DNA of 38,480 nt, taken from assembly GCA_938039795.1 (NCBI GenBank), contig CALHWU010000191.1, positions 1 through 38,480 of the forward strand. The letters are read 5' to 3'. Source of the DNA: an uncultured Muribaculaceae bacterium. Its GTDB lineage: Bacteria > Bacteroidota > Bacteroidia > Bacteroidales > Muribaculaceae. The stretch's first letter is position 1. Each line of letters opens with the position of its first letter. The position numbers and the translations under genes are program-made. The notes below the pieces were generated by a model, which was not told the DNA's origin, made no database searches, and saw only the letters and a list, made by a program, of their open reading frames with translations. Positions 1 to 7,798 of this stretch are shown in pieces.

Positions 1-514
1 CCGTCTGCTCACGCTCGCTACCATCTGGAGCGGAAAGTATATCGACTTCCCGGCTATAATGCCCTATGTGGATTTCGTCAATATCATGTCGTATGACATG
101 TCGCCGGCTTCAAGCGGACGCCCCCATGCTCCTCTTTATGCAAGCGAGGCATCGGGCAATCACTCGGCTGACTCTGCCTACCGCGCTCATCTCGCTGCAG
201 GAGTCCCCGCGGAGAAGCTCGTGCTCGGCCTTCCGTTCTATGGCCGCGGAGTGGATCCCTATCCCGACTATATGGACTACAAGGATCTTAAAGTGCTTCC
301 CGGCACAGTGGAGATCTATGACTCCATCGCCGAGACCCCCTATATGGCCGACTCCGTCAGCGGACGCATACTCATGGGCTTCGAGAATCAGCGTTCGATG
401 GCTGCAAAACTTCATTACATCAAGGAGAAAGGAATGCTCGGCGCCATGTATTGGGAATATTGCGCCGATAACGGCGATCTTGCCCAACAGGTCGCCGACA
501 GCATACTCCATTGA
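1..514 (+). CDS. GH18 chitinase-like glycoside hydrolase, C-terminal part
   Basis: The reading frame is open from base 2, so the gene begins before the window; about 170 residues are visible. Family 18 hydrolases cleave beta-1,4-linked N-acetylglucosamine polymers such as chitin or related glycans. Seen: the strand-6 motif VDFVNIMSYDM, which carries the conserved Met-x-Tyr-Asp, then EKLVLGLPFYGRG, and near the end GAMYWEYCADN, matching the family's conserved tryptophan strand GxMxWEYxxD. The DxxDxDxE catalytic motif would lie upstream and cannot be checked. The gene ends 35 bases before a strong bidirectional hairpin. The family assignment is fairly secure; the substrate is not known, and a peptidoglycan- or host-glycan-directed enzyme is equally possible. 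Confidence 0.82.
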   Translation, partial: RLLTLATIWSGKYIDFPAIMPYVDFVNIMSYDMSPASSGRPHAPLYASEASGNHSADSAYRAHLAAGVPAEKLVLGLPFYGRGVDPYPDYMDYKDLKVLPGTVEIYDSIAETPYMADSVSGRILMGFENQRSMAAKLHYIKEKGMLGAMYWEYCADNGDLAQQVADSILH

Positions 515-549
515 ATCGGGAGGATTCTTCAGCCGATTGATGATAATTG

Positions 550-588
550 AAATGCGGATGCCACCTCAGGGTAGTGGCATCCGCATTT
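550..588. terminator. Bidirectional terminator-like hairpin between convergent genes
   Basis: A perfect 15-bp inverted repeat (arms 550-564 and 574-588, nine-base loop) lies between the end of the plus-strand GH18 gene and the end of the minus-strand permease gene. T-tracts are short on both sides, but placement between two convergent stop codons argues for a terminator serving both. Confidence 0.8.
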
Positions 589-610
589 CTGTTGTCGGTA
601 TGGGAAGCGG

Positions 611-1807
611 TCAGCGTCTTGGCGAGAAGGAACGGTCTATCGTGCGTCTGATCGCGATAATGGCTCCGAATGTCATAATGATGCTGACGGTCGCTCCGGC
701 GGCGATTGCTTTCATGGGTGAGCTTCCTGATATGCCCGCGCTTTCGAGCGGCCCTGTCCATGAGCCGGATATGGCTGCCATGGCTGCGATCGCTATGATC
801 AGCAGCGCGGCGTTTACTGCCATAATCAGCCGGCTGTAGTAGCCGCCGATCTGTGAGGCTGAGAATCCCTCAAGCATCAGCAGTTCGGTGGTCTGACGGT
901 TTTTATACAGCAGCAGCCATACGCTGAGCAGCAGCAGTCCGAACGAAAGCAGTGTGATGACAGCACCCACTCCTGCTATTATGGCGGTGAGCACACCGGC
1001 TATCATCGAAGCGCGTCCTGCGAAGGCCTTGTCACCTCCGAGATCGTAACTGTTGTCAGCCAGATATGCTTTTATCGCCGGGTCGCCCGGATTGTCAGTC
1101 TCGACAATGACTCTTGACGGATGCATCTCTGTTTCGCCGCCGGCGTACACGCTGTTGGCCCAGTCCATAAACGATTGGGGCACCGCGATAGTGTTGAGCC
1201 GATTGGAAAAGCCGACTATTCGTGCTCTGAACGTGTGGCGCAGGCCATTGCCAGCTACAGTAAGATTGATCGGGAGCAGGCCGCTCATCGTGTCGCTTAT
1301 CTGCGGCAGACCCCTTGATGAAGCGAATCCGAAATTATATAGCGCCAGATAATCCTTGCTTATGACGATAGGCACGATATCCGTCGTTCCGGGCGTGAAT
1401 TGCCATTGAGATGGATCGGTCTCCACAAATTCGTCGGGTAGCGATTCGAGAAACAGAGCGGTCGACAGGCTGTTGTCTCCCAGATCGATGCCGGCACTGA
1501 CACTGAACCCGGCGGTGGTGAAGATGCCCAGCCGTTTTACCCATGGTTGATTTTTCATCCGTTCTATCTCTTCGACGGTGAATCCTTCGGCGCCGCCGGT
1601 GATGCTGCCTACGCCGCTCACACCGTGGGAGATCACCAGATAGTCGGTCGATCCATCGGCAGAGGATGTCGACGTAATGTCAGTGTAGAATTTGATAGAA
1701 GTCAGTATTATGACGAGTCCTACAAGGCTTGATGCCGCGAAAGCAGCTATCTGGCCAAGACTGATGTTGCGGCGCAGAAGCCGTCCGAGAAGCTTGCTGT
1801 CGGTCAT
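611..1807 (-). CDS. ABC transporter permease, FtsX/MacB-like
   Basis: A 398-residue inner-membrane protein with one hydrophobic segment near residues 20-42, a periplasmic domain of about 220 residues, then three more membrane segments near 265-300, 328-350 and 368-388. This is the topology of FtsX/MacB/LolC-type permeases, which work mechanically on periplasmic substrates rather than by classical import. Its ATG overlaps the TGA of the ATPase gene (ATGA at 1804-1807), so the two are translationally coupled. It is the last gene of a run with a lipoprotein, an ATPase and an aminotransferase. The family is inferred from topology and context; the substrate (lipoprotein, lipid, peptide) cannot be told. 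Confidence 0.75.
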   Translation of the reverse strand: MTDSKLLGRLLRRNISLGQIAAFAASSLVGLVIILTSIKFYTDITSTSSADGSTDYLVISHGVSGVGSITGGAEGFTVEEIERMKNQPWVKRLGIFTTAGFSVSAGIDLGDNSLSTALFLESLPDEFVETDPSQWQFTPGTTDIVPIVISKDYLALYNFGFASSRGLPQISDTMSGLLPINLTVAGNGLRHTFRARIVGFSNRLNTIAVPQSFMDWANSVYAGGETEMHPSRVIVETDNPGDPAIKAYLADNSYDLGGDKAFAGRASMIAGVLTAIIAGVGAVITLLSFGLLLLSVWLLLYKNRQTTELLMLEGFSASQIGGYYSRLIMAVNAALLIIAIAAMAAISGSWTGPLESAGISGSSPMKAIAAGATVSIIMTFGAIIAIRRTIDRSFSPRR

Positions 1808-2460
1808 AGAGTGTAAGTGGTTGTGTAATTGAGCAGGAGTGGATTCCCGACTGAGGTCACGATGATGCCGGCCCCAGTGGAGGCGGCTTCTTCTTCGATG
1901 AAAGCTGAGACAGCCCGGTTGCTCTCCGTGTCAAGATGGCTTACCGGCTCGTCGAGAAGCATGAAATCCGAGGGTTGAGCCATTGCACGTATGATGGCCA
2001 CGCGTTGCTGCTGTCCCACCGACATCCGTCCAACATGCGTGTCGATGCGGTCGGCTATTCCAAGGCGTTCGAAAGCCTCTTTGATCCATTCAGTAGATCT
2101 CCATCCAGTGAGTGACATTTTTATCTCCACGTTTTCACGAGCGGTGAGCTCGGGAAACAGCAGCATCTCCTGGGGCAGCCATGCCAGAGCCCGTCGACGG
2201 AGGGCAGTCCAACGCGCCTTGTCGAACTTTCTGATATCATTACCGTCGAAAGCTATCATGCCATTGTAATCCGTCCGTCGCCCATAAATGAAGCTTATAA
2301 GTGATGACTTGCCCTTGCCTGACGACGACTCGACAAGCACACGGCTCCCCCGGTCTATCGTGATCGTCCGGCAGGAAAGCCAAATGTCAGATTGCAGTCC
2401 GGCGTTTTCATCAGCAAATACCTCAGGGACCAGGCCGTGGATTGAAATGGTTTGTATCAT
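1804..2460 (-). CDS. ABC transporter ATP-binding protein with altered catalytic motifs
   Basis: A 218-residue nucleotide-binding subunit, partner of the downstream permease. Start chosen at 2460 because this ATG overlaps the TGA of the lipoprotein gene (ATGA at 2457-2460); a start at 2517 would run 61 bases into that gene. Seen: Walker A region SSSGKGKSS (residues 45-53), where the usual first glycine is serine but GK-S is kept; Q-loop Gln97; signature MSVGQ (146-150) in place of LSGGQ; an intact Walker B DFMLLDE with Glu171; and Ser203 where the H-loop histidine is expected (IIVTS). Fold and role are clear. Reduced or atypical ATP hydrolysis is an inference from these substitutions. Confidence 0.82.
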   Translation of the reverse strand: MIQTISIHGLVPEVFADENAGLQSDIWLSCRTITIDRGSRVLVESSSGKGKSSLISFIYGRRTDYNGMIAFDGNDIRKFDKARWTALRRRALAWLPQEMLLFPELTARENVEIKMSLTGWRSTEWIKEAFERLGIADRIDTHVGRMSVGQQQRVAIIRAMAQPSDFMLLDEPVSHLDTESNRAVSAFIEEEAASTGAGIIVTSVGNPLLLNYTTTYTL

Positions 2461-3782
2461 TCGGCGATTTTGCTGAAAGTTCGGATAAGAGTGGGAAGGA
2501 TAGGGCTGTCGCCGCATTCGGTCAGACGGAGGGTCACCATATTGTGGGTATTGCCTACTTCTGCAGCAACGGTGATTCCGTATCCGGCCGAAGGGATGAA
2601 CTCCTCCAGAGTCGATCGGTCGATCGTGAGGACAGCGGCTCCGAGCTTGCCCTTGATCATGTCGACGAGAGGGCCCTCGGGAGTACTCTTTGAAGGCATG
2701 AAATTAGATATGGCGAGGCATCCGTCGATATACGCCGCATGAAACCGATAGCTTCCGAAGCCTACAGACAGTGACCCGTCAGCAGCTTTGCTGACAGGCA
2801 ACCCCAGCTTTCCTACATAGGAGCTGACTGTCTGCATGGCTTTGTCGGCGGCTGCCGCCGGCATCTGCGCCATGATTATGAACCTTACCGCGCCCTCGTC
2901 GAGATCGGTCAGCAGATTTTCTCCGGTCGGAGCTGCTACTACGGATATCGTGCCGTCGATATCTTTCAGATACGGAAGAATAGCCTCATAAAATCCATAA
3001 TAAGTGAAGCCTCCGATCATGCCGACAGCCTTGCCTATGGCATCCCAGTCTACATTGTCCCTGTCAATGCCTGCGGCCATCAGAAGGGCTGCAGGCTTCG
3101 GTGCATAATTGAGAAAACGAGTGTTGATTGGTTCCAGACCGGCAGTCGGAGCTACCATGCCATTGTCGTTAACACGGAAATGATCGAAAATCAGTGCATT
3201 GTTGTCAATGTCCATTTCTATGCACTGCCATTGGTCGGTAAAATTCTTTCCGGCTACAGCCAGACCTGCCAGCATCTGGCGACGACGCAGGAAATCACCG
3301 ACTCCGGGCACTTTCAGTATACTGCCGTCGCCATCGGGATCTGTCGCTTTCTTCACCATCGCCGCCGGCGAGCTCATGGATGATCCAGCCGCTATCCACA
3401 CTTGTCTGTTGCGTGTATAGGCCTTCAGAGAGTTAGCAGACCGGTAGGCCGTGAAGCCGTCGGAATCTTTCGCCGACGGCTCGCCGAGAGCGATTTTGAG
3501 CGAATCCTCATCCGTCACGGTGCCTGTGAGCCAGATGTCCCGTCCGCCGGCGTCGACTATCATGAATATTTCCGAGAGGTCAACGGCCCCTTTGAAACGA
3601 CTTATCTTTTCAGCAAAAGCAGGAGGCAGTGACTGGCCGCATTCCGATGCGATCCTGTTGATGTCAAGACGAGCCAGAGCGTCGACGTCGGCGGGAACGG
3701 TGTCGAGCAGTTCGACCTCCCTGTTGCAAGCGGCGGCCATCATACAGATGGCCGCCAGTATAAATAATCGGGTGGATTTCAT
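2457..3782 (-). CDS. Bacteroidales lipoprotein of unknown function, linked to ABC genes
   Basis: A 441-residue protein with an N-terminal lipoprotein signal: a lysine, a hydrophobic stretch and the lipobox AAAC with Cys19. It is therefore probably anchored in a membrane and faces the periplasm or cell surface. The mature part begins with a PADVDALARLDINRI segment, a pattern seen in Bacteroidetes lipoproteins of the DUF4836 kind; that link is from memory and weak. It has no enzyme motif I recognise. It sits 12 bases after the aminotransferase gene and overlaps the ATPase gene by four bases, so it is probably the extracytoplasmic partner of this ABC system. Confidence 0.6.
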   Translation of the reverse strand: MKSTRLFILAAICMMAAACNREVELLDTVPADVDALARLDINRIASECGQSLPPAFAEKISRFKGAVDLSEIFMIVDAGGRDIWLTGTVTDEDSLKIALGEPSAKDSDGFTAYRSANSLKAYTRNRQVWIAAGSSMSSPAAMVKKATDPDGDGSILKVPGVGDFLRRRQMLAGLAVAGKNFTDQWQCIEMDIDNNALIFDHFRVNDNGMVAPTAGLEPINTRFLNYAPKPAALLMAAGIDRDNVDWDAIGKAVGMIGGFTYYGFYEAILPYLKDIDGTISVVAAPTGENLLTDLDEGAVRFIIMAQMPAAAADKAMQTVSSYVGKLGLPVSKAADGSLSVGFGSYRFHAAYIDGCLAISNFMPSKSTPEGPLVDMIKGKLGAAVLTIDRSTLEEFIPSAGYGITVAAEVGNTHNMVTLRLTECGDSPILPTLIRTFSKIAE

Positions 3783-3794
3783 AGAAACAAGTGA

Positions 3795-4988
3795 TTACTG
3801 AAGTCGCGATAGAGCTTCACCTATACGTCGCATCGCTTCACGGATATTGTCGTCGGATGTGGCGTAGCTCAGACGGATATATCCCGGCAGACAGAAGGCT
3901 GAGCCTGCCACCGTGGCCACGTGTCCCTCTTCGAGAAGGTACATAGCCAGATCTGAATCGGTATCGATGACCTTGCCGTTGAAGCTTTTGCCAAGATAGG
4001 CCGAAACCTCGGGGAAAAGATAGAATGCTCCCTGCGGACGATTGACTTTTAGTCCGGGTATCTCGCTTGCGAGGGATACTACCAGATCGCGGCGACGCTC
4101 GAAGGCCTTACGCATCTCCTCCACGCAGTCCTGCGGACCGAGATATGCCGCTTCTGCTGCTTTCTGTGCTATCGACGAGGGATTGGATGTATACTGACTC
4201 TGCAGTTTGGAGCAGGCCTTGGCTATGGGAAGGGGAGCGGCAAGGAATCCGATGCGCCATCCGGTCATGGCATATGCTTTCGACACTCCGTTGATCACCA
4301 CCGTTCGGTCGGCGATTGCGGGGAACGCCGAAAGAGAAGTGAAGCTTCCGGTGAAGTTGATATGCTGATATATCTCGTCGGCTATGACAATGATCTGGGG
4401 ATGACGGCTGATGACGTCGACCAGACCCTGCAGCTCCTCACGCGAATAGACGCTGCCTGTCGGATTGGAGGGCGTGCAGAGAATAATAAGCTTAGTCCGC
4501 GGAGTGATAGCTGCCTCAAGCTGTTTCGGGGTGATCTTGAAGTCCTGCTCGATGCCGGCAGGCACGAGCACGTTGGTGCCTTCGGCCAGCTTGACCATCT
4601 CCACATAGCTTACCCATGCGGGAGTAGGGATGATGACTTCGTCGCCGGGATTTACGAGAGCGAGCACCGCATTGCAGAGCGCCTGTTTTGCGCCGTTAGA
4701 CACTACGATCTGTTCCGGCGCGAAATCGACGCCGTCGGTATCCTTAAGATTCGCGGCTATCGCCTTGCGGAGTGACATATATCCCGGTACCGGAGTATAG
4801 AATGTGAAATTATCGTCAATCGCACGTTTTGCCGCCTCCTTGATATGTTCGGGGGTATTGAAATCAGGCTCTCCTACAGAGAGATTGATTACATCGACTC
4901 CGCTGGCTTTGAGCTCGGCGCTTTTTTGCGACATGGCAAGGGTCTGAGAGGGCGAAAGCGACTCTACGCGTGTGGATATTCTGTTCAT
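3795..4988 (-). CDS. aspC: Class I aminotransferase, aspartate aminotransferase type
   Basis: A 397-residue PLP enzyme of fold type I, class Ib aspartate aminotransferase, interconverting aspartate plus 2-oxoglutarate with oxaloacetate plus glutamate. Seen: LSVGEPDFNTP near 37-47, the CTPSNPTG motif near 171-178, ADEIY near 203-207, and the PLP lysine Lys237 in VSKAYAMTGWRIG. An upstream in-frame ATG at 5018 is rejected because the promoter -7 box lies at 5016-5023, so the transcript starts below it; 4988 also matches the usual N-terminus of the family. The lipoprotein gene follows after 12 bases with no terminator or promoter seen, so the ABC genes are probably co-transcribed. A prephenate or aromatic preference cannot be excluded. 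Confidence 0.9.
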   Translation of the reverse strand: MNRISTRVESLSPSQTLAMSQKSAELKASGVDVINLSVGEPDFNTPEHIKEAAKRAIDDNFTFYTPVPGYMSLRKAIAANLKDTDGVDFAPEQIVVSNGAKQALCNAVLALVNPGDEVIIPTPAWVSYVEMVKLAEGTNVLVPAGIEQDFKITPKQLEAAITPRTKLIILCTPSNPTGSVYSREELQGLVDVISRHPQIIVIADEIYQHINFTGSFTSLSAFPAIADRTVVINGVSKAYAMTGWRIGFLAAPLPIAKACSKLQSQYTSNPSSIAQKAAEAAYLGPQDCVEEMRKAFERRRDLVVSLASEIPGLKVNRPQGAFYLFPEVSAYLGKSFNGKVIDTDSDLAMYLLEEGHVATVAGSAFCLPGYIRLSYATSDDNIREAMRRIGEALSRLQ

Positions 4989-5015
4989 ATTGGATATGTA
5001 TTTTGTTTCAGAATA

Positions 5016-5047
5016 CAAAATTATGACTTAAAGCTCAAAATACCAAA
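5016..5047 (-). promoter_or_regulatory. Bacteroidetes promoter of the aminotransferase operon
   Basis: On the minus strand a TTTG element (5047-5044) is followed after exactly 20 bases by TAATTTTG (5023-5016), matching the Bacteroidetes primary sigma consensus TTTG-N19-21-TAnnTTTG. Transcription should start near 5009, leaving a leader of about 20 bases before the ATG at 4988. Confidence 0.82.
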
Positions 5048-5048
5048 C

Positions 5049-5074
5049 AAAAAATGAGGCCGTGTATGGCCTCA
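5049..5074 (-). terminator. Intrinsic terminator after the small ORF
   Basis: On the minus strand a perfect 7-bp stem (arms 5074-5068 and 5061-5055, six-base loop) is followed by six T residues (5054-5049). It lies 27 bases after the stop of the 60-residue ORF and just upstream of the aminotransferase promoter, so it ends a separate minus-strand transcript. Confidence 0.8.
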
Positions 5075-5100
5075 GGGTCGGATGGGGCATCAGGTGTGGT

Positions 5101-5283
5101 TCAGTTTATATATAAAGCCTGACGGAAAACCGGAAGAAGGCGTTCGTCGGGCTGATATACTCTGGCGAATTGCCTGATGATGCTGACGGTCATCGGGTAT
5201 GGGCCGGAATCAGCTGCGGGCTTATGATCGGTGGCCGATGGCTGTCGGTCAGAGAGTTTGATAGACTTCGGTTTCTGTTTCAC
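5101..5283 (-). CDS. Small hypothetical protein, 60 residues, GTG start
   Basis: A short ORF starting at GTG; an in-frame TAG lies three codons upstream, so it cannot be longer. The N-terminal half is polar and lysine-rich (KQKPKSIKLSDRQ). The second half contains TVSIIRQFARVYQPDERLL and ends PVFRQALYIN. From memory, short Bacteroidales proteins often carry a similar IxxFARxY...LP...N tail, but I cannot confirm homology. The main support is an intrinsic terminator directly downstream and the lack of any other gene on this strand between 4989 and 5364. No promoter box is obvious upstream. A start at Met31 would give only 30 residues. Function unknown. Confidence 0.5.
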   Translation of the reverse strand: MKQKPKSIKLSDRQPSATDHKPAADSGPYPMTVSIIRQFARVYQPDERLLPVFRQALYIN

Positions 5284-5337
5284 GATTATCTAACGCGAGC
5301 CATAGCCGGTTTATTTTACGTCTACGCTATTTTTGAT

Positions 5338-5345
5338 TAATTTTG
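5338..5345 (+). promoter_or_regulatory. Promoter -7 box of the biotin operon
   Basis: TAATTTTG fits the Bacteroidetes -7 consensus TAnnTTTG and ends 19 bases before the bioA ATG. The -33 element is only approximate (TTTT at 5314-5317, 20 bases upstream). No biotin operator or riboswitch was recognised in the 80 bases between the divergent genes. Confidence 0.68.
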
Positions 5346-5364
5346 TAGCGAAATACTACTCGCA

Positions 5365-6672
5365 ATGCAACGTACACTATTACATGATGTCTGGGATCGG
5401 GAGCACCTCTGGCACCCGTATACCTCGACAATCGACCCTCTTCCAACATATAAAGTCGAGTCAGCCGAAGGAGTCAGAATCCGGCTTGCCGACGGCCGCG
5501 AACTGATCGACGGCATGTCGTCGTGGTGGTGTGTGATCCATGGATATAACAATCCGCGTATCAATGAAGCCGCAGTGCGTCAGATGGAAAAGATGAGCCA
5601 TGTGATGTTCGGCGGTTTTACCCATGAGCCGGCCATCGAGCTCGGCAAGGCCCTCCTGGAGGTCTCTCCGCCGTGCATGCATAATCTCTTTTATGCCGAC
5701 TCCGGTTCGGTGGCGGTGGAAGTTGCCATGAAAATGGCCGTTCAGGCGTCGGTTGCCCGGAGCGGATCACACCGTAAGACAAATTTTGTGACGATACGAA
5801 GCGGTTATCATGGCGATACCTGGAACGCAATGTCGGTGTGCGATCCTGTGACAGGAATGCACGGAGCTTTCGGATCCTCGCTCCCGGTCAGATTTTTTGT
5901 CGAGTCGCCCTCTGTGAGATTCGGCCAGGAGTGGCGCCCGGAGGCAATGCAGTCGCTTGAGCAGACACTTCGGCAGCATGCAGATGAAATAGCTGCGCTG
6001 ATTCTTGAGCCGGTGGTACAGGGCGCGGGAGGCATGCGGTTTTATCATCCGCAGTATCTTGTCGAGGCGCGCCGATTGTGCGATAAATACGGAGTCTATC
6101 TTATATTCGATGAGATCGCCACAGGATTCTGGCGCACCGGACGGTTTTTCGCTTGGGAGCATGCCGGTGTGGCTCCCGACATAATGTGCGTAGGCAAAGG
6201 CCTGACAGCCGGATATCTGACTATGAGTGCCGTTATGACGACGAAGGATGTGGCCGACACGATTTCTTCAGGAGAGGCCGGAGTGCTGATGCACGGCCCT
6301 ACTTTCATGGCCAATCCGCTTGCATGCGCCATAGCCATAGAGTCGCTGAAAATGCTCAGGGAGGAGGATATGGCTTCGCGGCTCGCTTCCATGGAATCAA
6401 ACCTGCGCACCCTCCTCGCCCCTGCCCGTAATCTCGACGGTGTGGCCGATGTAAGAGTGCTTGGCTCTATCGGTGTGGTCGAGATGGAGCATCCGGTCGA
6501 TGTGGGGATATTTCAGAAAAAGTGTGTGGAGCGGGGCATCTGGGTAAGACCCTTCGGACGCAACGTGTATGTAATGCCTCCGTATGTGATTTCCGACAGC
6601 GATCTCGCCACGCTGACAGGGCAGATGCTGGAGATACTTGAAGAAACCGGAGAAGCCGATGGAAAGCATTGA
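5365..6672 (+). CDS. bioA: Adenosylmethionine-8-amino-7-oxononanoate aminotransferase
   Basis: A 435-residue PLP enzyme that converts KAPA to DAPA in biotin synthesis, using S-adenosylmethionine as amino donor. Seen: the N-terminal HPYTS segment and MSSWWCVIHGYN with paired tryptophans (near 51-62), both typical of BioA and distinguishing it from other class III aminotransferases; FDEIATGFWRTGR with Asp249, which contacts the PLP ring nitrogen; and PLP-binding Lys278 in CVGKGLTAGYLTMSA. Length is normal for the family. It overlaps bioF by 14 bases and opens a three-gene operon bioA-bioF-bioGC. It is not fused to bioD, and no bioD or bioB gene lies in this window. Confidence 0.96.
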   Translation: MQRTLLHDVWDREHLWHPYTSTIDPLPTYKVESAEGVRIRLADGRELIDGMSSWWCVIHGYNNPRINEAAVRQMEKMSHVMFGGFTHEPAIELGKALLEVSPPCMHNLFYADSGSVAVEVAMKMAVQASVARSGSHRKTNFVTIRSGYHGDTWNAMSVCDPVTGMHGAFGSSLPVRFFVESPSVRFGQEWRPEAMQSLEQTLRQHADEIAALILEPVVQGAGGMRFYHPQYLVEARRLCDKYGVYLIFDEIATGFWRTGRFFAWEHAGVAPDIMCVGKGLTAGYLTMSAVMTTKDVADTISSGEAGVLMHGPTFMANPLACAIAIESLKMLREEDMASRLASMESNLRTLLAPARNLDGVADVRVLGSIGVVEMEHPVDVGIFQKKCVERGIWVRPFGRNVYVMPPYVISDSDLATLTGQMLEILEETGEADGKH

Positions 6673-7798
6673 GGATAGCCTCCAGCGGCTGGGCCGCAGC
6701 GGCAATCTGCGCAACATTCCGCCCGACTCGCGCGGCGATGGCCTGGTGGATTTCACCTCCAACGATTATCTTGGCCTTGCAGCCGACAGTTATCTTCAGG
6801 ATGAATTTTTCATGACGCTGGGTGATGACCGTCCGTCGCTGACATCCTCGGCCTCACGTCTGCTCGCGTCGGATCAGATATCATATCAACGCCTGGAGGA
6901 GACACTTGCACGGCTCTACGGGCGGAAGGCCCTTCTTTTCAACAGCGGTTATCATGCCAACACCGGTCTGATTGCGGCCCTAGCTCCTGCGGGAACGCTT
7001 ATAGTCGCCGATAAGCTTGTGCATGCGAGCATCATCGACGGTTACAAGCTTTCCGGCGCGGATCTTGCCCGATTCCGTCACAACGATATGAATCATCTCG
7101 AAGCGATAGTCAGATCGAAATCGGATGCTTACAGCCGGATACTTGTCGTGACTGAGAGTGTGTATTCTATGGATGGCGACAGCCCGGATATAGATGCATT
7201 GCTTGCGATAAAAAGCCGTTACCCTTCGGTGATGCTATATGTTGACGAGGCTCACGCCTTCGCGGTCAGCGGTCCGGGCGGACTTGGCCTCAGCATGGAT
7301 TCAGAGAATCCGGACGGCATTGATGTGCTGGTCGGCACGTTCGGTAAGGCGGCGGCTTCGGTAGGGGCGTTTGCAGTGATGAGCGATACATTGAAGAGTT
7401 ATGCGGTCAATAACGCCCGCAGCCTCATATTCTCTACTGCTATTCCGCCGCTCAATGCCGAATGGACACGTTTTGTGGTGGAGCGTCTGCCTATGCTTGA
7501 AGAGCGTCGGCGTCATCTCAGGATATTGGCCGCCCGGCTGCATAAGGGTCTTATGGATCTTATTCCGGCCGGCTCAAAACTTATTCCTGCCGAGAGCCAT
7601 ATTCAGTATATCGTTACCGGCAGCGCCGATCGGGCGGTCGCTCTCTCGCAGGCGTTGAAAAGACGCGGACAGAAAGTGCTTCCGATACGTACGCCGACCG
7701 TACCTCCCGGCACCGAACGTCTGCGGATTAGCCTCAGTGCTGCAATGACTATGAAAGATATCGACTCATTGATTGATTCGCTGCGCCATGAAATTTGA
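6659..7798 (+). CDS. bioF: 8-amino-7-oxononanoate synthase
   Basis: A 379-residue PLP enzyme of the alpha-oxoamine synthase family. It condenses pimeloyl-ACP (or pimeloyl-CoA) with L-alanine to give KAPA. Seen: FTSNDYLGL near 32-40, FNSGYHANTG near 94-103, DEAHAF with Asp196, and the PLP lysine Lys230 in GTFGKA. Start chosen at the ATG at 6659, giving a 14-base overlap with bioA; a TTG at 6638 would add seven residues and is less likely. The stop overlaps the start of the BioG-BioC gene, so all three biotin genes are translationally coupled. AKB ligase and serine palmitoyltransferase are related alternatives, but the context decides for bioF. Confidence 0.95.
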   Translation: MESIEDSLQRLGRSGNLRNIPPDSRGDGLVDFTSNDYLGLAADSYLQDEFFMTLGDDRPSLTSSASRLLASDQISYQRLEETLARLYGRKALLFNSGYHANTGLIAALAPAGTLIVADKLVHASIIDGYKLSGADLARFRHNDMNHLEAIVRSKSDAYSRILVVTESVYSMDGDSPDIDALLAIKSRYPSVMLYVDEAHAFAVSGPGGLGLSMDSENPDGIDVLVGTFGKAAASVGAFAVMSDTLKSYAVNNARSLIFSTAIPPLNAEWTRFVVERLPMLEERRRHLRILAARLHKGLMDLIPAGSKLIPAESHIQYIVTGSADRAVALSQALKRRGQKVLPIRTPTVPPGTERLRISLSAAMTMKDIDSLIDSLRHEI

